Source of the DNA: CAYFVU01 sp964594775
GTDB taxonomy: Bacteria; Spirochaetota; Spirochaetia; DSM-16054; Sediminispirochaetaceae
Length of the DNA: 64,000 bases
Reading direction: 5' to 3'
Assembly (NCBI GenBank): GCA_964594775.1
Contig: CAZQNO010000006.1
Coordinates: 1-64,000 of the forward strand
Below are positions 17,981 to 25,925 of this stretch, piece after piece. The notes beneath the pieces were generated by a model. The model ran no database searches, was not told where the DNA came from, and saw only the letters and a list, made by a program, of their open reading frames with translations. Each line of letters starts with the position of its first letter. Position 1 is the first letter of the stretch. The translations under genes were made by a program, and so were the position numbers.

Positions 17981-18020
17981 TATATACATAGTAACGAATT
18001 TGTGGTACTATGTCTATATA
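17981..18020. promoter_or_regulatory. Dyad-symmetric site between dapA and the divergent ACT-domain gene
   Basis: CATAGTA (17987-17993) and TACTATG (18006-18012) are exact inverted repeats around a 12-nt spacer. The symmetry extends outward: TATATA precedes the left arm, and TATATA follows the right arm after two extra bases. The whole lies in the 103-nt AT-rich spacer between two divergent starts, where both promoters must be. TATAAT at 18036-18041 is a candidate -10 for the plus-strand gene. The best reading is an operator. Confidence 0.5.
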
Positions 18021-18060
18021 TAAACAACAAGTTTCTATAATAACATACTGTGAGGGCGGC

Positions 18061-18729
18061 ATGGAATCTGTAAGCAGCGTGGTAAAACAGCTTCTCAATC
18101 GTAAACCCTTCCTCTTCGAGGCCTTCGGCCGGGGTATCCTCAGTTACGGTAGTTTGGCGGTGGAATTTAAGCCGGTGATCGAAAACGTCCTCGGCAAGGA
18201 AATAAAAGACGCGGCTATCGTGATGGCACTGCGGCGATATGCCGAGGAGGTGAAGGAACGCCGGGAAAACACGGAGGCGCTGAAGGGGAGGATTTCCTGC
18301 GAAATTCTGATGAAGACGAACATCTGTGACTTCAATGTGAGGAAAACCGAACGGCTCCTCGATCGGCTGAAAGAGCTCTATGAGGTGGTGCGTATCGGCC
18401 GCGGTGATTTTCTCAACGTGAGCATCGGCAACGAAGAGATCAGCATCGCCGTGAGCGACAAGTATGAGGAGGAAATCCGCCGTTTTCTCTCCGAAGAGGA
18501 GGTCTTAGACCACAAGGACGGCCTCGTGTCGCTGACCATGCTCTTTTCCGGCGACTTTCTCCAGACTCCCGGCGTCGTGTTTCAGGCCCTGCGGCGATTG
18601 GCCTGGGAGCACATCAACGTCTATGAGATAATCTCCACGATGACCGAGCTCACCGTAGTCATTAGAAAAGACGATTCCACCCGCGGCTACGAGGCACTCC
18701 AGGAGTTTATCGAATCACCTATCGTTTAG
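18061..18729 (+). CDS. ACT-domain protein divergent from dapA
   Basis: 222 residues from ATG 18061 after GAGGG. The C-terminal half contains two stretches resembling aspartokinase ACT modules: VSLTMLFSGDFLQTPGVVFQALRRLAWEHIN and VYEIISTMTELTVVIRKDD (each quoted here only as landmarks: LTMLFSGDFLQTPGVVFQAL, NVYEIISTMTELTVVI). The N-terminal 90 residues are helical (SVVKQLLNRKPFLFEA, MALRRYAEEVKERRE) with no catalytic motif. ACT modules bind amino acids, often lysine or threonine in this subfamily. Its position opposite the lysine/DAP operon suggests an amino-acid-sensing role, possibly regulatory. There is no obvious DNA-binding helix-turn-helix, so the mechanism is open. Confidence 0.75.
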   Translation: MESVSSVVKQLLNRKPFLFEAFGRGILSYGSLAVEFKPVIENVLGKEIKDAAIVMALRRYAEEVKERRENTEALKGRISCEILMKTNICDFNVRKTERLLDRLKELYEVVRIGRGDFLNVSIGNEEISIAVSDKYEEEIRRFLSEEEVLDHKDGLVSLTMLFSGDFLQTPGVVFQALRRLAWEHINVYEIISTMTELTVVIRKDDSTRGYEALQEFIESPIV

Positions 18730-18874
18730 CGACCCGAATGATGATCTCCCCGTTCTCATCCGCCTCTTTTAACGGCGCGACGAGGGCCCGCAGTAGCCCC
18801 TCGGTCATTTCTTCGACAAATTCGTTGAGGGGTATTTCCTTACCGTCTACCGTAATTGTTATTTCGCGTTCCAT
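18719..18874 (-). CDS. Small 51-residue protein following mobB
   Basis: An ORF of 51 codons starts at ATG 18874 behind a strong Shine-Dalgarno (GGAGGA, about 4 nt away) and lies inside the 3' end of mobB, overlapping it by 16 nt. It begins MEREITITVDGKEIPLNEF, continues as an amphipathic helix and ends in a short strand (EIIIRVAK). It has the look of a small acidic beta-alpha-beta protein. It overlaps the convergent ACT gene by 11 nt. Translational coupling with mobB suggests a molybdenum-cofactor-related role. I do not recognise a named family. Confidence 0.65.
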   Translation of the reverse strand: MEREITITVDGKEIPLNEFVEEMTEGLLRALVAPLKEADENGEIIIRVAKR

Positions 18875-19377
18875 AAGTCCTCCAAAAAGCGTATAATTTC
18901 TTCCGTTGCTTCGGCTCGAAACAAGGGTTTATCTGATTTTTCAACGAACGGGGGCGGAGAGCTGGTTTTTGTGAGCACGTAGGCGGATACCTCATAGGTC
19001 TCCCGCTTCGGTCCCTGTGTGCCGCTCATGTTCCCGATGAGTTCGATGCAGGGGGCACCGGATAGAAAGAAGCCTTCGGATACGAGGTAATCGCAGTCGT
19101 AAAAGAAACGGTTGAGATCCTCCGAGTTCAGGGGATTGGAGGTGCGAAGCAGAGTGGCTTCGGGAGAGACAAGGGCAATGCGCCGTGAACCGGCCCGATT
19201 GAAGCGATCGGTATCGCTGTCGGCTCTGTCTGCCGGTAGGGGATGGCTGGTTTTTTTTATCGTGGCCACGCTCCCTCCCCCGCGGGATAAAGCCGCCACC
19301 AAGGCCTCGCTGAGGGTGGTTTTTCCGCTGCCCGACCATCCCACGATGGAAACCGCCTTGATCGGTAAGATACTCAT
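18859..19377 (-). CDS. mobB: Molybdopterin-guanine dinucleotide biosynthesis protein MobB-like
   Basis: 172-residue P-loop NTPase. Walker A is GWSGSGKTTL (about 13-22), followed by ATIKKTSH, the MobB-type segment in which a His follows the switch region. DTDRFNRAGS and the late DYLVSEGFF (Walker-B-like acidic strand) are also as in MobB. MobB binds GTP and assists attachment of GMP to molybdopterin. The gene is divergent from a THEP1-like NTPase, 18 nt apart, and followed by a small overlapping ORF. No mobA is visible. A related small GTP-binding metallochaperone cannot be excluded. Confidence 0.8.
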   Translation of the reverse strand: MSILPIKAVSIVGWSGSGKTTLSEALVAALSRGGGSVATIKKTSHPLPADRADSDTDRFNRAGSRRIALVSPEATLLRTSNPLNSEDLNRFFYDCDYLVSEGFFLSGAPCIELIGNMSGTQGPKRETYEVSAYVLTKTSSPPPFVEKSDKPLFRAEATEEIIRFLEDLWNAK

Positions 19378-19395
19378 GAGGAGAGTGTAGCGTAA

Positions 19396-19935
19396 ATGAG
19401 GACAATGGTCATCGTTACCGGAGAGCGTAATGGGGGAAAAACAAGTGAACTCAAAGGCCTGATAGAAGAGAAACGACTCGAGGGCCTAAGCATCGGGGGT
19501 TTTTTTACGGAGGCTATGGAGACGAATGGAGAAAAGACTGCGTATTACCTCCGCCGCGTTGAAGCTGAGGAGCGTCTTCTGCTGGCCGAAAGGAGAAACG
19601 CAGGGCGGCGCGCCGGGGCTTCGGACGAAACGGCGATACAAGCCGACGGCGGCACGCCGAAATTCCGTTTTTACGAAGAGGTTTTCGAACGGGCGGCCTC
19701 GTGGCTCGAGGAGGACGCGGCTGCGGGAAAAAATATGATATGCATCGATGAACTTGGTCCGGTGGAACTGCGGGGTGAGGGACATTGGCCGGCTCTCAAC
19801 CGGCTCTTGGACTTCTACCGCGGCGAGCTCGCAGTGGTTATCCGCCGAGGACTCCTCGATTCGTTTCTTTCACGGTTCAAAGGGCGTGGATGGCTCTGCA
19901 GGCTAAGACCCGCCGCGTACAGAAACGGAAACTGA
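19396..19935 (+). CDS. THEP1-like nucleoside triphosphatase
   Basis: 179 residues. Walker A is GERNGGKT (about 8-15) and Walker B is CIDELGPVELRG (about 115-126), the pairing of the NTPase THEP1/DUF2478 group. SIGGFFTEAM is the strand-loop typical of that family. The segment between residues 55 and 85 is long and of low complexity (many Arg, Ala, Gly). The C-terminus is basic. Some relatives lie in molybdenum clusters, which matches the divergent mobB 18 nt away. The substrate is unknown. Confidence 0.75.
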   Translation: MRTMVIVTGERNGGKTSELKGLIEEKRLEGLSIGGFFTEAMETNGEKTAYYLRRVEAEERLLLAERRNAGRRAGASDETAIQADGGTPKFRFYEEVFERAASWLEEDAAAGKNMICIDELGPVELRGEGHWPALNRLLDFYRGELAVVIRRGLLDSFLSRFKGRGWLCRLRPAAYRNGN

Positions 19936-19941
19936 GCGCCG

Positions 19942-20166
19942 CTATCTTCTGCTCTTCGCCCTCGTTCTGTAAACGAGCCCCACTGCGCTGCAGGCAACTT
20001 TTATTTGCTCGTCCATTTTCTTTGGGGCGATGATTTCTACGAGGTTTTCCGAGGGGCGGATTGTGATACTTTCGATGCCGCTTATGCTCTGCAGAGCGGC
20101 TTTCAGGGCACCGGCATTGTTCTCGTTGAGCTTGTCTACCAGGTAGTAGAAGGTTTTCTGTTTCAT
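19942..20166 (-). CDS. HMA-fold-like small protein without metal-binding cysteines
   Basis: 74 residues from ATG 20166 (MKQKTFYYLVDKL); ATG 20202 is an alternative and neither has a good ribosome site. The pattern ALQSISGIESITIRPSENLVEI, then IKVACSAVGL, is the beta-alpha-beta-beta-alpha-beta layout of heavy-metal-associated (HMA) domains. The CxxC motif before the first helix is absent (NENNAG in its place). It probably binds no metal and may be a protein-interaction module. It is convergent with the NTPase gene. Confidence 0.6.
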   Translation of the reverse strand: MKQKTFYYLVDKLNENNAGALKAALQSISGIESITIRPSENLVEIIAPKKMDEQIKVACSAVGLVYRTRAKSRR

Positions 20167-20219
20167 GACAATAAATCTACCGCAAGGATGAGAAAGTGTC
20201 AAAAAATATCTAAAAAAAG

Positions 20220-20248
20220 TTGAAAAATAGTGGATAATGCATTAGGAT
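20220..20248 (+). promoter_or_regulatory. Probable promoter of the LPP20 lipoprotein operon
   Basis: TTGAAA (20220-20225), a spacer of exactly 17 nt and TAGGAT (20243-20248). The surrounding 75 nt are very AT-rich compared with the genome. The first gene starts at 20286. Confidence 0.5.
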
Positions 20249-20285
20249 TTTCTACTAGATTCAGTATTTTAAAAGGAGAATGAAT

Positions 20286-20876
20286 ATGAAAAAGCGTATT
20301 CTATTAATGCTTCTGGCAGTTGTGATTACGGGGATGTTCGTAATTTCTTGTGCGAGCGCTCCTGAAGCAAAGGCGGAGAAGGAAGAAACGAAGGCGGAAG
20401 ATCTTCCCGATTTCGTGTTGAATCCCCCCTGGGCGGAGGATGCCCTCTTCGGTACCGGCAGTTCGAAGATGTCCGACTTCTCGCTGGCACGCAATGCAGC
20501 GGCGGCAGAGGCTCGCGCACAGATTGCGACGCAGATCAATGCCGAAGTAAAGCAGGCGGTTACCAACTACGCTCAGGAGAGCGGAGCCGGTGACGAAACC
20601 CAGACCCTCACTTTTGCCGAATCGATTACCCGACAGATTACGAGCGAGAAAATCCAGGGTGCGCGGATCAAAGAGGTCGCGAAGACCGACGACGGCGCTG
20701 TATGGGTGCTGGTCGAGTACCGGAAAAACGCCCTGGCAGGAATCCTCGATGACGCCATCGAGAACGCGAAGAGCGACTTTGCCCGCGACGAAGGCGCAGC
20801 CTTTGCCGAGTTCAAGGCGGCGGAAGCTCTTGAAAGGATGGAGTTCGAGGCCGGTGACGGTGCAGCTGCCGAGTAG
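20286..20876 (+). CDS. LPP20-type lipoprotein (first of three)
   Basis: 196 residues from ATG 20286, 7 nt after AAGGAG; the ATG at 20280 is too close to it. Signal peptide with the lipobox VISC, so lipidation at about Cys20 and membrane anchoring. After an Ala/Glu/Lys linker comes the LPP20 core: LPDFVLNPPWAED, GTGSSKM, then an Ala-rich helix (LARNAAAAEARAQIATQI). A C-terminal strand (WVLVEYRKNAL) and a charged tail follow. LPP20 domains occur in outer-membrane-associated lipoproteins of Helicobacter and of many flagellated bacteria. The same core recurs in the next two genes, so this is a paralogous set. Confidence 0.85.
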   Translation: MKKRILLMLLAVVITGMFVISCASAPEAKAEKEETKAEDLPDFVLNPPWAEDALFGTGSSKMSDFSLARNAAAAEARAQIATQINAEVKQAVTNYAQESGAGDETQTLTFAESITRQITSEKIQGARIKEVAKTDDGAVWVLVEYRKNALAGILDDAIENAKSDFARDEGAAFAEFKAAEALERMEFEAGDGAAAE

Positions 20877-20925
20877 AGAAGGATTTCCTTTTCGACTTAC
20901 AGCGAATTGCTACTCAGTGAAGAGA

Positions 20926-20953
20926 AGAAAGGCGGTCTTCGGACCGCCTTTCT
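20926..20953 (+). terminator. 12-bp hairpin with UUCG tetraloop
   Basis: AGAAAGGCGGTC (20926-20937), loop TTCG, and the perfect complement GACCGCCTTTCT (20942-20953). The closing pair is C-G, so this is the very stable cUUCGg tetraloop. There is no U-tract after it, only CTCTCGC. It may be a partial terminator or an mRNA-stabilising element between the first and second lipoprotein genes. Confidence 0.55.
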
Positions 20954-20975
20954 CTCGCAGCGAAGGACTAAACTG

Positions 20976-21890
20976 ATGAATCTACGCAGCAGGCAATTTC
21001 GCAGCTTTTCTTATTTTTTTCCGTATCTCTTCTTCGCCGCCGCCGTCGGTGTGAGTCTCTCCCTCTCTTCCTGCGGGAGCATAACGGCAGCCTCAGCCTC
21101 ACGCGGAGGGGAAGAAAGCGGCAATGCCGCCGCCGAAAACGCTTTAGAAGAATCGGTAAAAGAGGAGCGCCTCCCTGCGCAGGAGGTTTCTGAGGAGATC
21201 TCGATAAGAAACGAGAATTTCACGGAACTCTTCTACACCCTGCCGAAGGGCGGCAGGCCGGTTTTTTTGGCTGTAGTCCCGAGGAGGGCCGACAGAAAAG
21301 AAGAGTACGAGTTTGCCCTCTGGGAAATAGCCCGGCAGGCGGCGATCTTTACCCGGGTAGGAGTGCGGGCAAAATTCATTACCGCCCAAACGACCGCCGA
21401 GTTTGGACACGACGAAAAGATCGACATCGAGGTAGACAATTCCCTTACCGAACGACTGAGAGAGAAGGTCGTAGCTCTTCAGCATCTGCGGGAAGAAAAG
21501 CGCACCGTGCTGGTCGGCACGGTGGAGGGCTTATCCGCTCCCCAGTATTCCGTCCCCAGGACCATGAAGGGAGATCTTCCCGAGTGGACCCTCAGTCCGC
21601 CGGAGATCGAAGGGCATCTCAGCACCGTTGGAACGGCCGAAAAGAGGTATTTTCTGCGTGATTCTGTACGCGCCGCCGACAAGGTGGCCATGGCGAATTT
21701 GGCTCGCCGCCGCCGGCTGAAGGTGGAGAATCTCAGCGATCAGTACAAGTCGAACGCCGGGGCCGCCTACAGAGAATTGAACTTAGAAAACACCGAAGCG
21801 GTATTGGAGGGCTTTTACATTCTCGCCCGCTGGTACTATCCCGAAGAGAACCTCTATTACTCGCTGGCAGTCTGCGCGCGGGCCGAATAA
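20976..21890 (+). CDS. LPP20-like lipoprotein (second of three)
   Basis: 304 residues from ATG 20976 (AAGGA upstream). A long signal peptide rich in Phe and Ala ends at the lipobox SLSSC. The LPP20-like core is near the C-terminus: LPEWTLSPPEIEGHLSTVG, then SVRAADKVAMANLARRRR. A second stretch before it (TLPKGGRPVFLAVVPRRADRK, EEYEFALWEIARQAAIFTRV) has the same strand-plus-Ala-helix shape and may be a degenerate copy. It follows the UUCG hairpin and is probably read from the upstream promoter. Function unknown. Confidence 0.78.
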   Translation: MNLRSRQFRSFSYFFPYLFFAAAVGVSLSLSSCGSITAASASRGGEESGNAAAENALEESVKEERLPAQEVSEEISIRNENFTELFYTLPKGGRPVFLAVVPRRADRKEEYEFALWEIARQAAIFTRVGVRAKFITAQTTAEFGHDEKIDIEVDNSLTERLREKVVALQHLREEKRTVLVGTVEGLSAPQYSVPRTMKGDLPEWTLSPPEIEGHLSTVGTAEKRYFLRDSVRAADKVAMANLARRRRLKVENLSDQYKSNAGAAYRELNLENTEAVLEGFYILARWYYPEENLYYSLAVCARAE

Positions 21891-21917
21891 TTTGCCGAAT
21901 ACTGAGCGGAGGAAACG

Positions 21918-23279
21918 ATGAAACGAAAACTATGGAGAATAGCGAAACTGCTTGCCGTTGTCACGGCGGCATGGATGGGGTTCGGCTGTGCAACGATGAA
22001 GCCCTGCGATCCGAAACCGCAGTGGATTTCTCAACCGCAAATCGAAGGGTACTATGTGGGAGTCGGTTCGGCGGATACGGGAAGTGAGGCGGAAGATCGG
22101 GCAGTAGCGGAGGCCAGGGCTCGGGCCGATTTGGCATCGAGAATTTCGGCGACGATTCGCAGCGAGCTGGAAATTGCTACCTCCGAATCGACGGCGGAGG
22201 GGGCCTCCCAAGAGGTGAGCGAGCAGGTCACTCAGTCGGTGGAAGCGAACCTCCAAGACATCGAAACGGTGGACAGCTACTACTGTCCCCGGGAGGGCTC
22301 TTGGATCTATGTCCGTTTGCACAGGGCCCGATGGGCGGAGATCCAGGAGGAGCGCAGAAAGGAACTGAACGCCCGGCTCGAGGAACTGGTAGAGCCGGTA
22401 ATAGAGGGAGGGGACGAGGATTTTCTCTTAGAACTCGAGACCCTCCTTCAAGCGCGGGCCCTCGTCTACGGCTCCACCCTGGGGCCTTCGGCGAAGGGAA
22501 AGCTTGCCGGGCAGGAAGGAAATCTCAGCGACATCTTAGGAACCTTTATCAATCGCGTGCTCTCCTCACTCACCCTCAATGTGGAAAGGGAGAAGGTTTC
22601 GGTGAGTATCGGCGAGGAAGCCGAGCTAAGCGGGCGAATCGAAAGCAGTCTATTCGAGAGAATCGGTAATGTCGAAATAGTCGTTTTGATGAAGGAAGGG
22701 GCCCGTCTCACCACGACACAGAGTGACGAACAGGGGTTTTTCTCCCTCAAGATCCCCCAGGGTTTTACCGAAGCCGGTGAGAAGCACATGGTGCTCCGTC
22801 CCGCATTCCAGGAGTATGAGGGGGAAGGATTGCTGCCGAAGGAAGCCCTTCCGGCAAAGGAGGTGGTGTTCTCGGTACAGCGTGTTCCCGTAGGGCTTCT
22901 CGTTGAAAGCTCCGGCGATGTGCAGGGAATGGATCTGGTCGATCGGGTGCAATCGCTCTTTTCCGAGAGACAGCTGCCCTTCGAACTGGTGGAGTACCGC
23001 CCGGGCGGAGATTCCTCGCAGCTGCTTATCCGTTTTACGGTGGATATAGAGGATTTCCCCAAAATGGATGCCAATGCTCCCGACATGGCCAGAGCTCGGG
23101 CGGTGGTTTCCTTTCAAAGGGCTTCCAATACCCTCTACAGCTACGAATCGCACTGGCTGAAGGACGGCGGTCTCGATCCCCGGCAGGCCCATAGACGAGT
23201 CACCGACAAGCTTTTCGGTGAATTGGCACAAAACGAGGAGATGTTTTCTCAGCTCAAGAACGCCGTTGTCAATAGATGA
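21918..23279 (+). CDS. LPP20-domain lipoprotein with C-terminal extension (third of three)
   Basis: 453 residues from ATG 21918 (GGAGGAAACG upstream). Signal peptide with lipobox GFGC. The LPP20 core is at the N-terminus: KPQWISQPQIEGYYVGVGSA, then an Ala-rich helix (AVAEARARADLASRI). The middle part contains a beta-sandwich-like stretch with LSGRIESSLFERIGNVEIVV and GFFSLKIP that resembles a carboxypeptidase-regulatory-like fold. The C-terminus (LFSERQLPFELVEY, ALRVVVSF-type strands) is similar to assembly or LPS-binding domains, but I cannot name it. It overlaps the next gene by 4 nt. Confidence 0.8.
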   Translation: MKRKLWRIAKLLAVVTAAWMGFGCATMKPCDPKPQWISQPQIEGYYVGVGSADTGSEAEDRAVAEARARADLASRISATIRSELEIATSESTAEGASQEVSEQVTQSVEANLQDIETVDSYYCPREGSWIYVRLHRARWAEIQEERRKELNARLEELVEPVIEGGDEDFLLELETLLQARALVYGSTLGPSAKGKLAGQEGNLSDILGTFINRVLSSLTLNVEREKVSVSIGEEAELSGRIESSLFERIGNVEIVVLMKEGARLTTTQSDEQGFFSLKIPQGFTEAGEKHMVLRPAFQEYEGEGLLPKEALPAKEVVFSVQRVPVGLLVESSGDVQGMDLVDRVQSLFSERQLPFELVEYRPGGDSSQLLIRFTVDIEDFPKMDANAPDMARARAVVSFQRASNTLYSYESHWLKDGGLDPRQAHRRVTDKLFGELAQNEEMFSQLKNAVVNR

Positions 23280-23986
23280 GCAACGAACTCCTCTGGCTTC
23301 TCATGCTCCTTGTGAACTTCGGGGCGGTAATTGCCGCCTATCGAATCTGGGGCAAACTCGGGCTTTTCATCTGGATTCCCGTTTCGGTCATCGTCGCCAA
23401 CAGCCAGGTGCTTAAGACGGTGGAACTCTTGGGAGTTACCGCAACCCTCGGCAACATCGTATATGCATCGGGTTTCCTGGTAACCGATATCCTCAGCGAA
23501 AACTACGGAAAGCGCGATGCCGCCCGCGCCGTAGGGATAGGCTTCTTTACCCTCATTCTCTTTACCGTTTTGATGAATTTGGCCCTCCTCTTCGATCCGG
23601 CCCCGAGCGATTTCATCCATGAGAGCATGGCGGCGATCTTCGGCTTTCTTCCCCGGGTGGCCGCTGCCAGTCTTTTCGCCTATGCGCTATCCCAGCTGCA
23701 CGATGTGTGGGCTTACAATTTTTGGAAGGCTCGCCGGCCCGGCAAACGCCGCATCTGGATTCGAAACAATCTCAGTACCATGGTCAGTCAATTGATAGAT
23801 TCTCTGATTTTTACTTTGATTGCTTTTTGGGGAGTCTTCCCCCGGGAGGTCCTCATCGAAATATTTCTCACTACCTACATCCTGAAATGGCTGGTAGCGG
23901 TTCTGGACACTCCCTTCATCTATCTGGCCCGTCATCTCTACGATACGCGGAGGATACCTTCTAAGATTGGTTCTCCCGACGGATGA
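23276..23986 (+). CDS. Queuosine precursor transporter (YhhQ/VUT_1 family)
   Basis: 236 residues with about six membrane helices. The family signature is ASGFLVTDILSENYGKRDAARAVGIG (landmarks: VTDILSENYG, about 75-84), and the later element is SQLIDSLIFTLIAFWG. YhhQ imports queuosine precursors such as preQ0 or preQ1. It overlaps the third lipoprotein gene by 4 nt and ends convergently, overlapping the phosphatase gene by 26 nt. No preQ1 riboswitch is visible, as expected for a gene inside an operon. Confidence 0.85.
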   Translation: MSNELLWLLMLLVNFGAVIAAYRIWGKLGLFIWIPVSVIVANSQVLKTVELLGVTATLGNIVYASGFLVTDILSENYGKRDAARAVGIGFFTLILFTVLMNLALLFDPAPSDFIHESMAAIFGFLPRVAAASLFAYALSQLHDVWAYNFWKARRPGKRRIWIRNNLSTMVSQLIDSLIFTLIAFWGVFPREVLIEIFLTTYILKWLVAVLDTPFIYLARHLYDTRRIPSKIGSPDG

Positions 23987-24773
23987 AATACTCCAGTATC
24001 TGTTGTCTGCTTTCGCTCCGCACGGTAAAGATACAGTGGGCCGAACGCTGTCTGTGTACCAGCGTATCGTAGGAAAGGGGGCTTCCGTCGGGATAGATCA
24101 TTTCGATCCCATGATGAGTGATGATTCCGTGAGCGGCGGATATGTCCCAGATATATGCGGGGGTGAGAATAGAGGCCGCCACATCCGGATGTATATAGGC
24201 GGCCAATGTGTGGAGCAGCGAACTGCCTATGCTGCGGATCTTTCCCGGGTATACGGAGAGATCGTAGCGCTTGTGGAGTTTCGAACCGACCATCAGGGAA
24301 GATGCCTTCAATCGGTTCTCCTCATTACCCGGATCGGCGCCGATGAGCTCTTCACTTCCGTCGGGTAGATGGTAGGCAAAGAGTCCTCTTTCGGGGTCCG
24401 TTCCCCATATCGGGGCGGCAATAATCCCTCCTGCCGGCCGCAGTTCCCGATCATGGATCCCCACCGCTACGCACCAGCCGGGCATTCCCTGGCTGTAGGC
24501 ATCTGTCCCGTCGATGGGGTCTATGGTAAAGGTCCATTCCCTGCCGGCGCTAAAGGGTTCGGTGTCTTCCTCTGCGATGATGTTCGAATCGGGGAAGGAT
24601 CGTCGGACCGCATTGGTGAGACTGGTGTTCAGTTCGATGTCCGCCTCGGTGAGAATAGACCCGTCATGCTTAAGAGCCCTCGTGACTTCCGGCTGCAGCT
24701 CTCGTGCCTTTTCGGCCGCTTCGACTACCGCCGTTAAAAGTGTGGCGAAACCTGTCCGATTAGCATCAGTCAT
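23961..24773 (-). CDS. Inositol monophosphatase family phosphatase
   Basis: 270 residues. Metal-site motifs of the family are present: EED (about 68-70), DPIDGT (about 85-90) and the C-terminal WDISA. The C-terminus is longer than in SuhB. Possible substrates are inositol phosphate, 3'-phosphoadenosine 5'-phosphate, histidinol phosphate or fructose bisphosphate, and they cannot be told apart from the sequence. It is last in a minus-strand run after a glycosyltransferase (33 nt away) and a DMT transporter, which hints at a glycolipid or sugar-phosphate substrate. Confidence 0.85.
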   Translation of the reverse strand: MTDANRTGFATLLTAVVEAAEKARELQPEVTRALKHDGSILTEADIELNTSLTNAVRRSFPDSNIIAEEDTEPFSAGREWTFTIDPIDGTDAYSQGMPGWCVAVGIHDRELRPAGGIIAAPIWGTDPERGLFAYHLPDGSEELIGADPGNEENRLKASSLMVGSKLHKRYDLSVYPGKIRSIGSSLLHTLAAYIHPDVAASILTPAYIWDISAAHGIITHHGIEMIYPDGSPLSYDTLVHRQRSAHCIFTVRSESRQQILEYFIRRENQS

Positions 24774-24805
24774 CGCTAAAGTATACGGAAAACTGCACCG
24801 CGGGT

Positions 24806-25840
24806 CTATGAGACGGCGCTTAGCCGGCTCGCCCCCGAGAGGATAAGCCCCGCCGCCCTCAGCGAATCGTCCTTGAAAACGAACTTCGACTCGTTCGTGT
24901 TACTCGGGTTCGAGGCGGCAGGCCGGGACTCCTTCTCGGTGAAGCGAAAAAATCTTTCGAGGGCCGGCTCCGGTTTATCCGCCGCACCGCTCAATCCCCG
25001 GCCGCTGACTTCGAGCATCCGTGCATTGAGACGCTGTTCGTACTGTCCCTCCAGGGGAAGGGAGAGGATCGGTTTTTCCAAATGGAGGGCTTCGCTCATC
25101 AACTGATGACCCGCATTGCTGATGATGCCGCTGCACGAGGTGAGATGCGTGAGAAAGTCCTTAGCGGGATCGGGAAAGACGTGGCAGGGAAGGGGAGAGT
25201 AGCGGTCCAAGTAGCGCAGCACCGCTTCCTTCATGTCGCCGTGAAGATAGACAATATAGTAATCCTCTCTGGAAAACGGGGCGCTGCGCAGTTCCCGTCG
25301 TATTATCGGGCCCACATCGCCGTGGTAGAAGGAGGATATGATACGTTCATGGTAGCTCCCCATCATAATCAATGCCACCAGCTTGGCCACCATCGCATCG
25401 GGAAGAAGAGAAGGGCTCTTCAGAACTATCCCCGGGTGATTGAACTGCAGCACCCGTATATTCAGCTCCATCGCCGCTCGGGTGCTGAAGGGCTCGAAAT
25501 CGCTGACCAAGAGGGAGATGCCTGAAAACCGCATCTGGTCGGATATATCGGTGGAATAGCGCCCGATGCGGGAGAAGTGTTCGACATTTGTAAAGCCCGT
25601 TTTTATCAGGTCGATTTTCGCTCCGTCGAGGATTATCCGATAGTAGGGAATTGAAAAGATCTCCGCCCAAGGAAAGTGACTTCGTATCTCTTTATGGTAC
25701 TTTTCGGGGCACCAAAAGACGGGCTGCACCTGAGAAAAGGGCCATTGCTCGCCGGAGAGTTCGACGATGCGGTCCGCCAGGGCCAGTATCCTCATCAGAT
25801 GTCCCCGGCCTTCGCCGTTTATGGAAAAACCCATTTTCAT
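24806..25840 (-). CDS. Glycosyltransferase, GT28/MJ1255-like
   Basis: 344 residues from ATG 25840; there is no clear ribosome site, and ATG 25834 is close. N-terminal MGFSINGEGRGHLMR is the nucleotide-sugar-transferase signature in which Gly-His follows the first strand. CSGIISNAGHQLMSEAL (about 257-273), with PILSLPLEGQYEQ, is the GT-B C-terminal donor-binding element of the MurG/MJ1255 group. It probably transfers a sugar from a UDP-linked donor. Its place next to a DMT transporter and an IMPase suggests cell-envelope glycan or glycolipid work. The exact product is unknown. Confidence 0.75.
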   Translation of the reverse strand: MKMGFSINGEGRGHLMRILALADRIVELSGEQWPFSQVQPVFWCPEKYHKEIRSHFPWAEIFSIPYYRIILDGAKIDLIKTGFTNVEHFSRIGRYSTDISDQMRFSGISLLVSDFEPFSTRAAMELNIRVLQFNHPGIVLKSPSLLPDAMVAKLVALIMMGSYHERIISSFYHGDVGPIIRRELRSAPFSREDYYIVYLHGDMKEAVLRYLDRYSPLPCHVFPDPAKDFLTHLTSCSGIISNAGHQLMSEALHLEKPILSLPLEGQYEQRLNARMLEVSGRGLSGAADKPEPALERFFRFTEKESRPAASNPSNTNESKFVFKDDSLRAAGLILSGASRLSAVS

Positions 25841-25925
25841 GGAGATAAAGATCCCATGTTTCAATGAGGGGAATATGAGATATCCATGAGAAATCGATAA
25901 AAGGCAGGGGCGCAAAAAAAACGAG

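Noticed and set aside
17958..18060. Lysine riboswitch before dapA
   Set aside because: The spacer is only about 100 nt and AT-rich with a simple dyad; the lysine aptamer needs about 170 nt with several helices.
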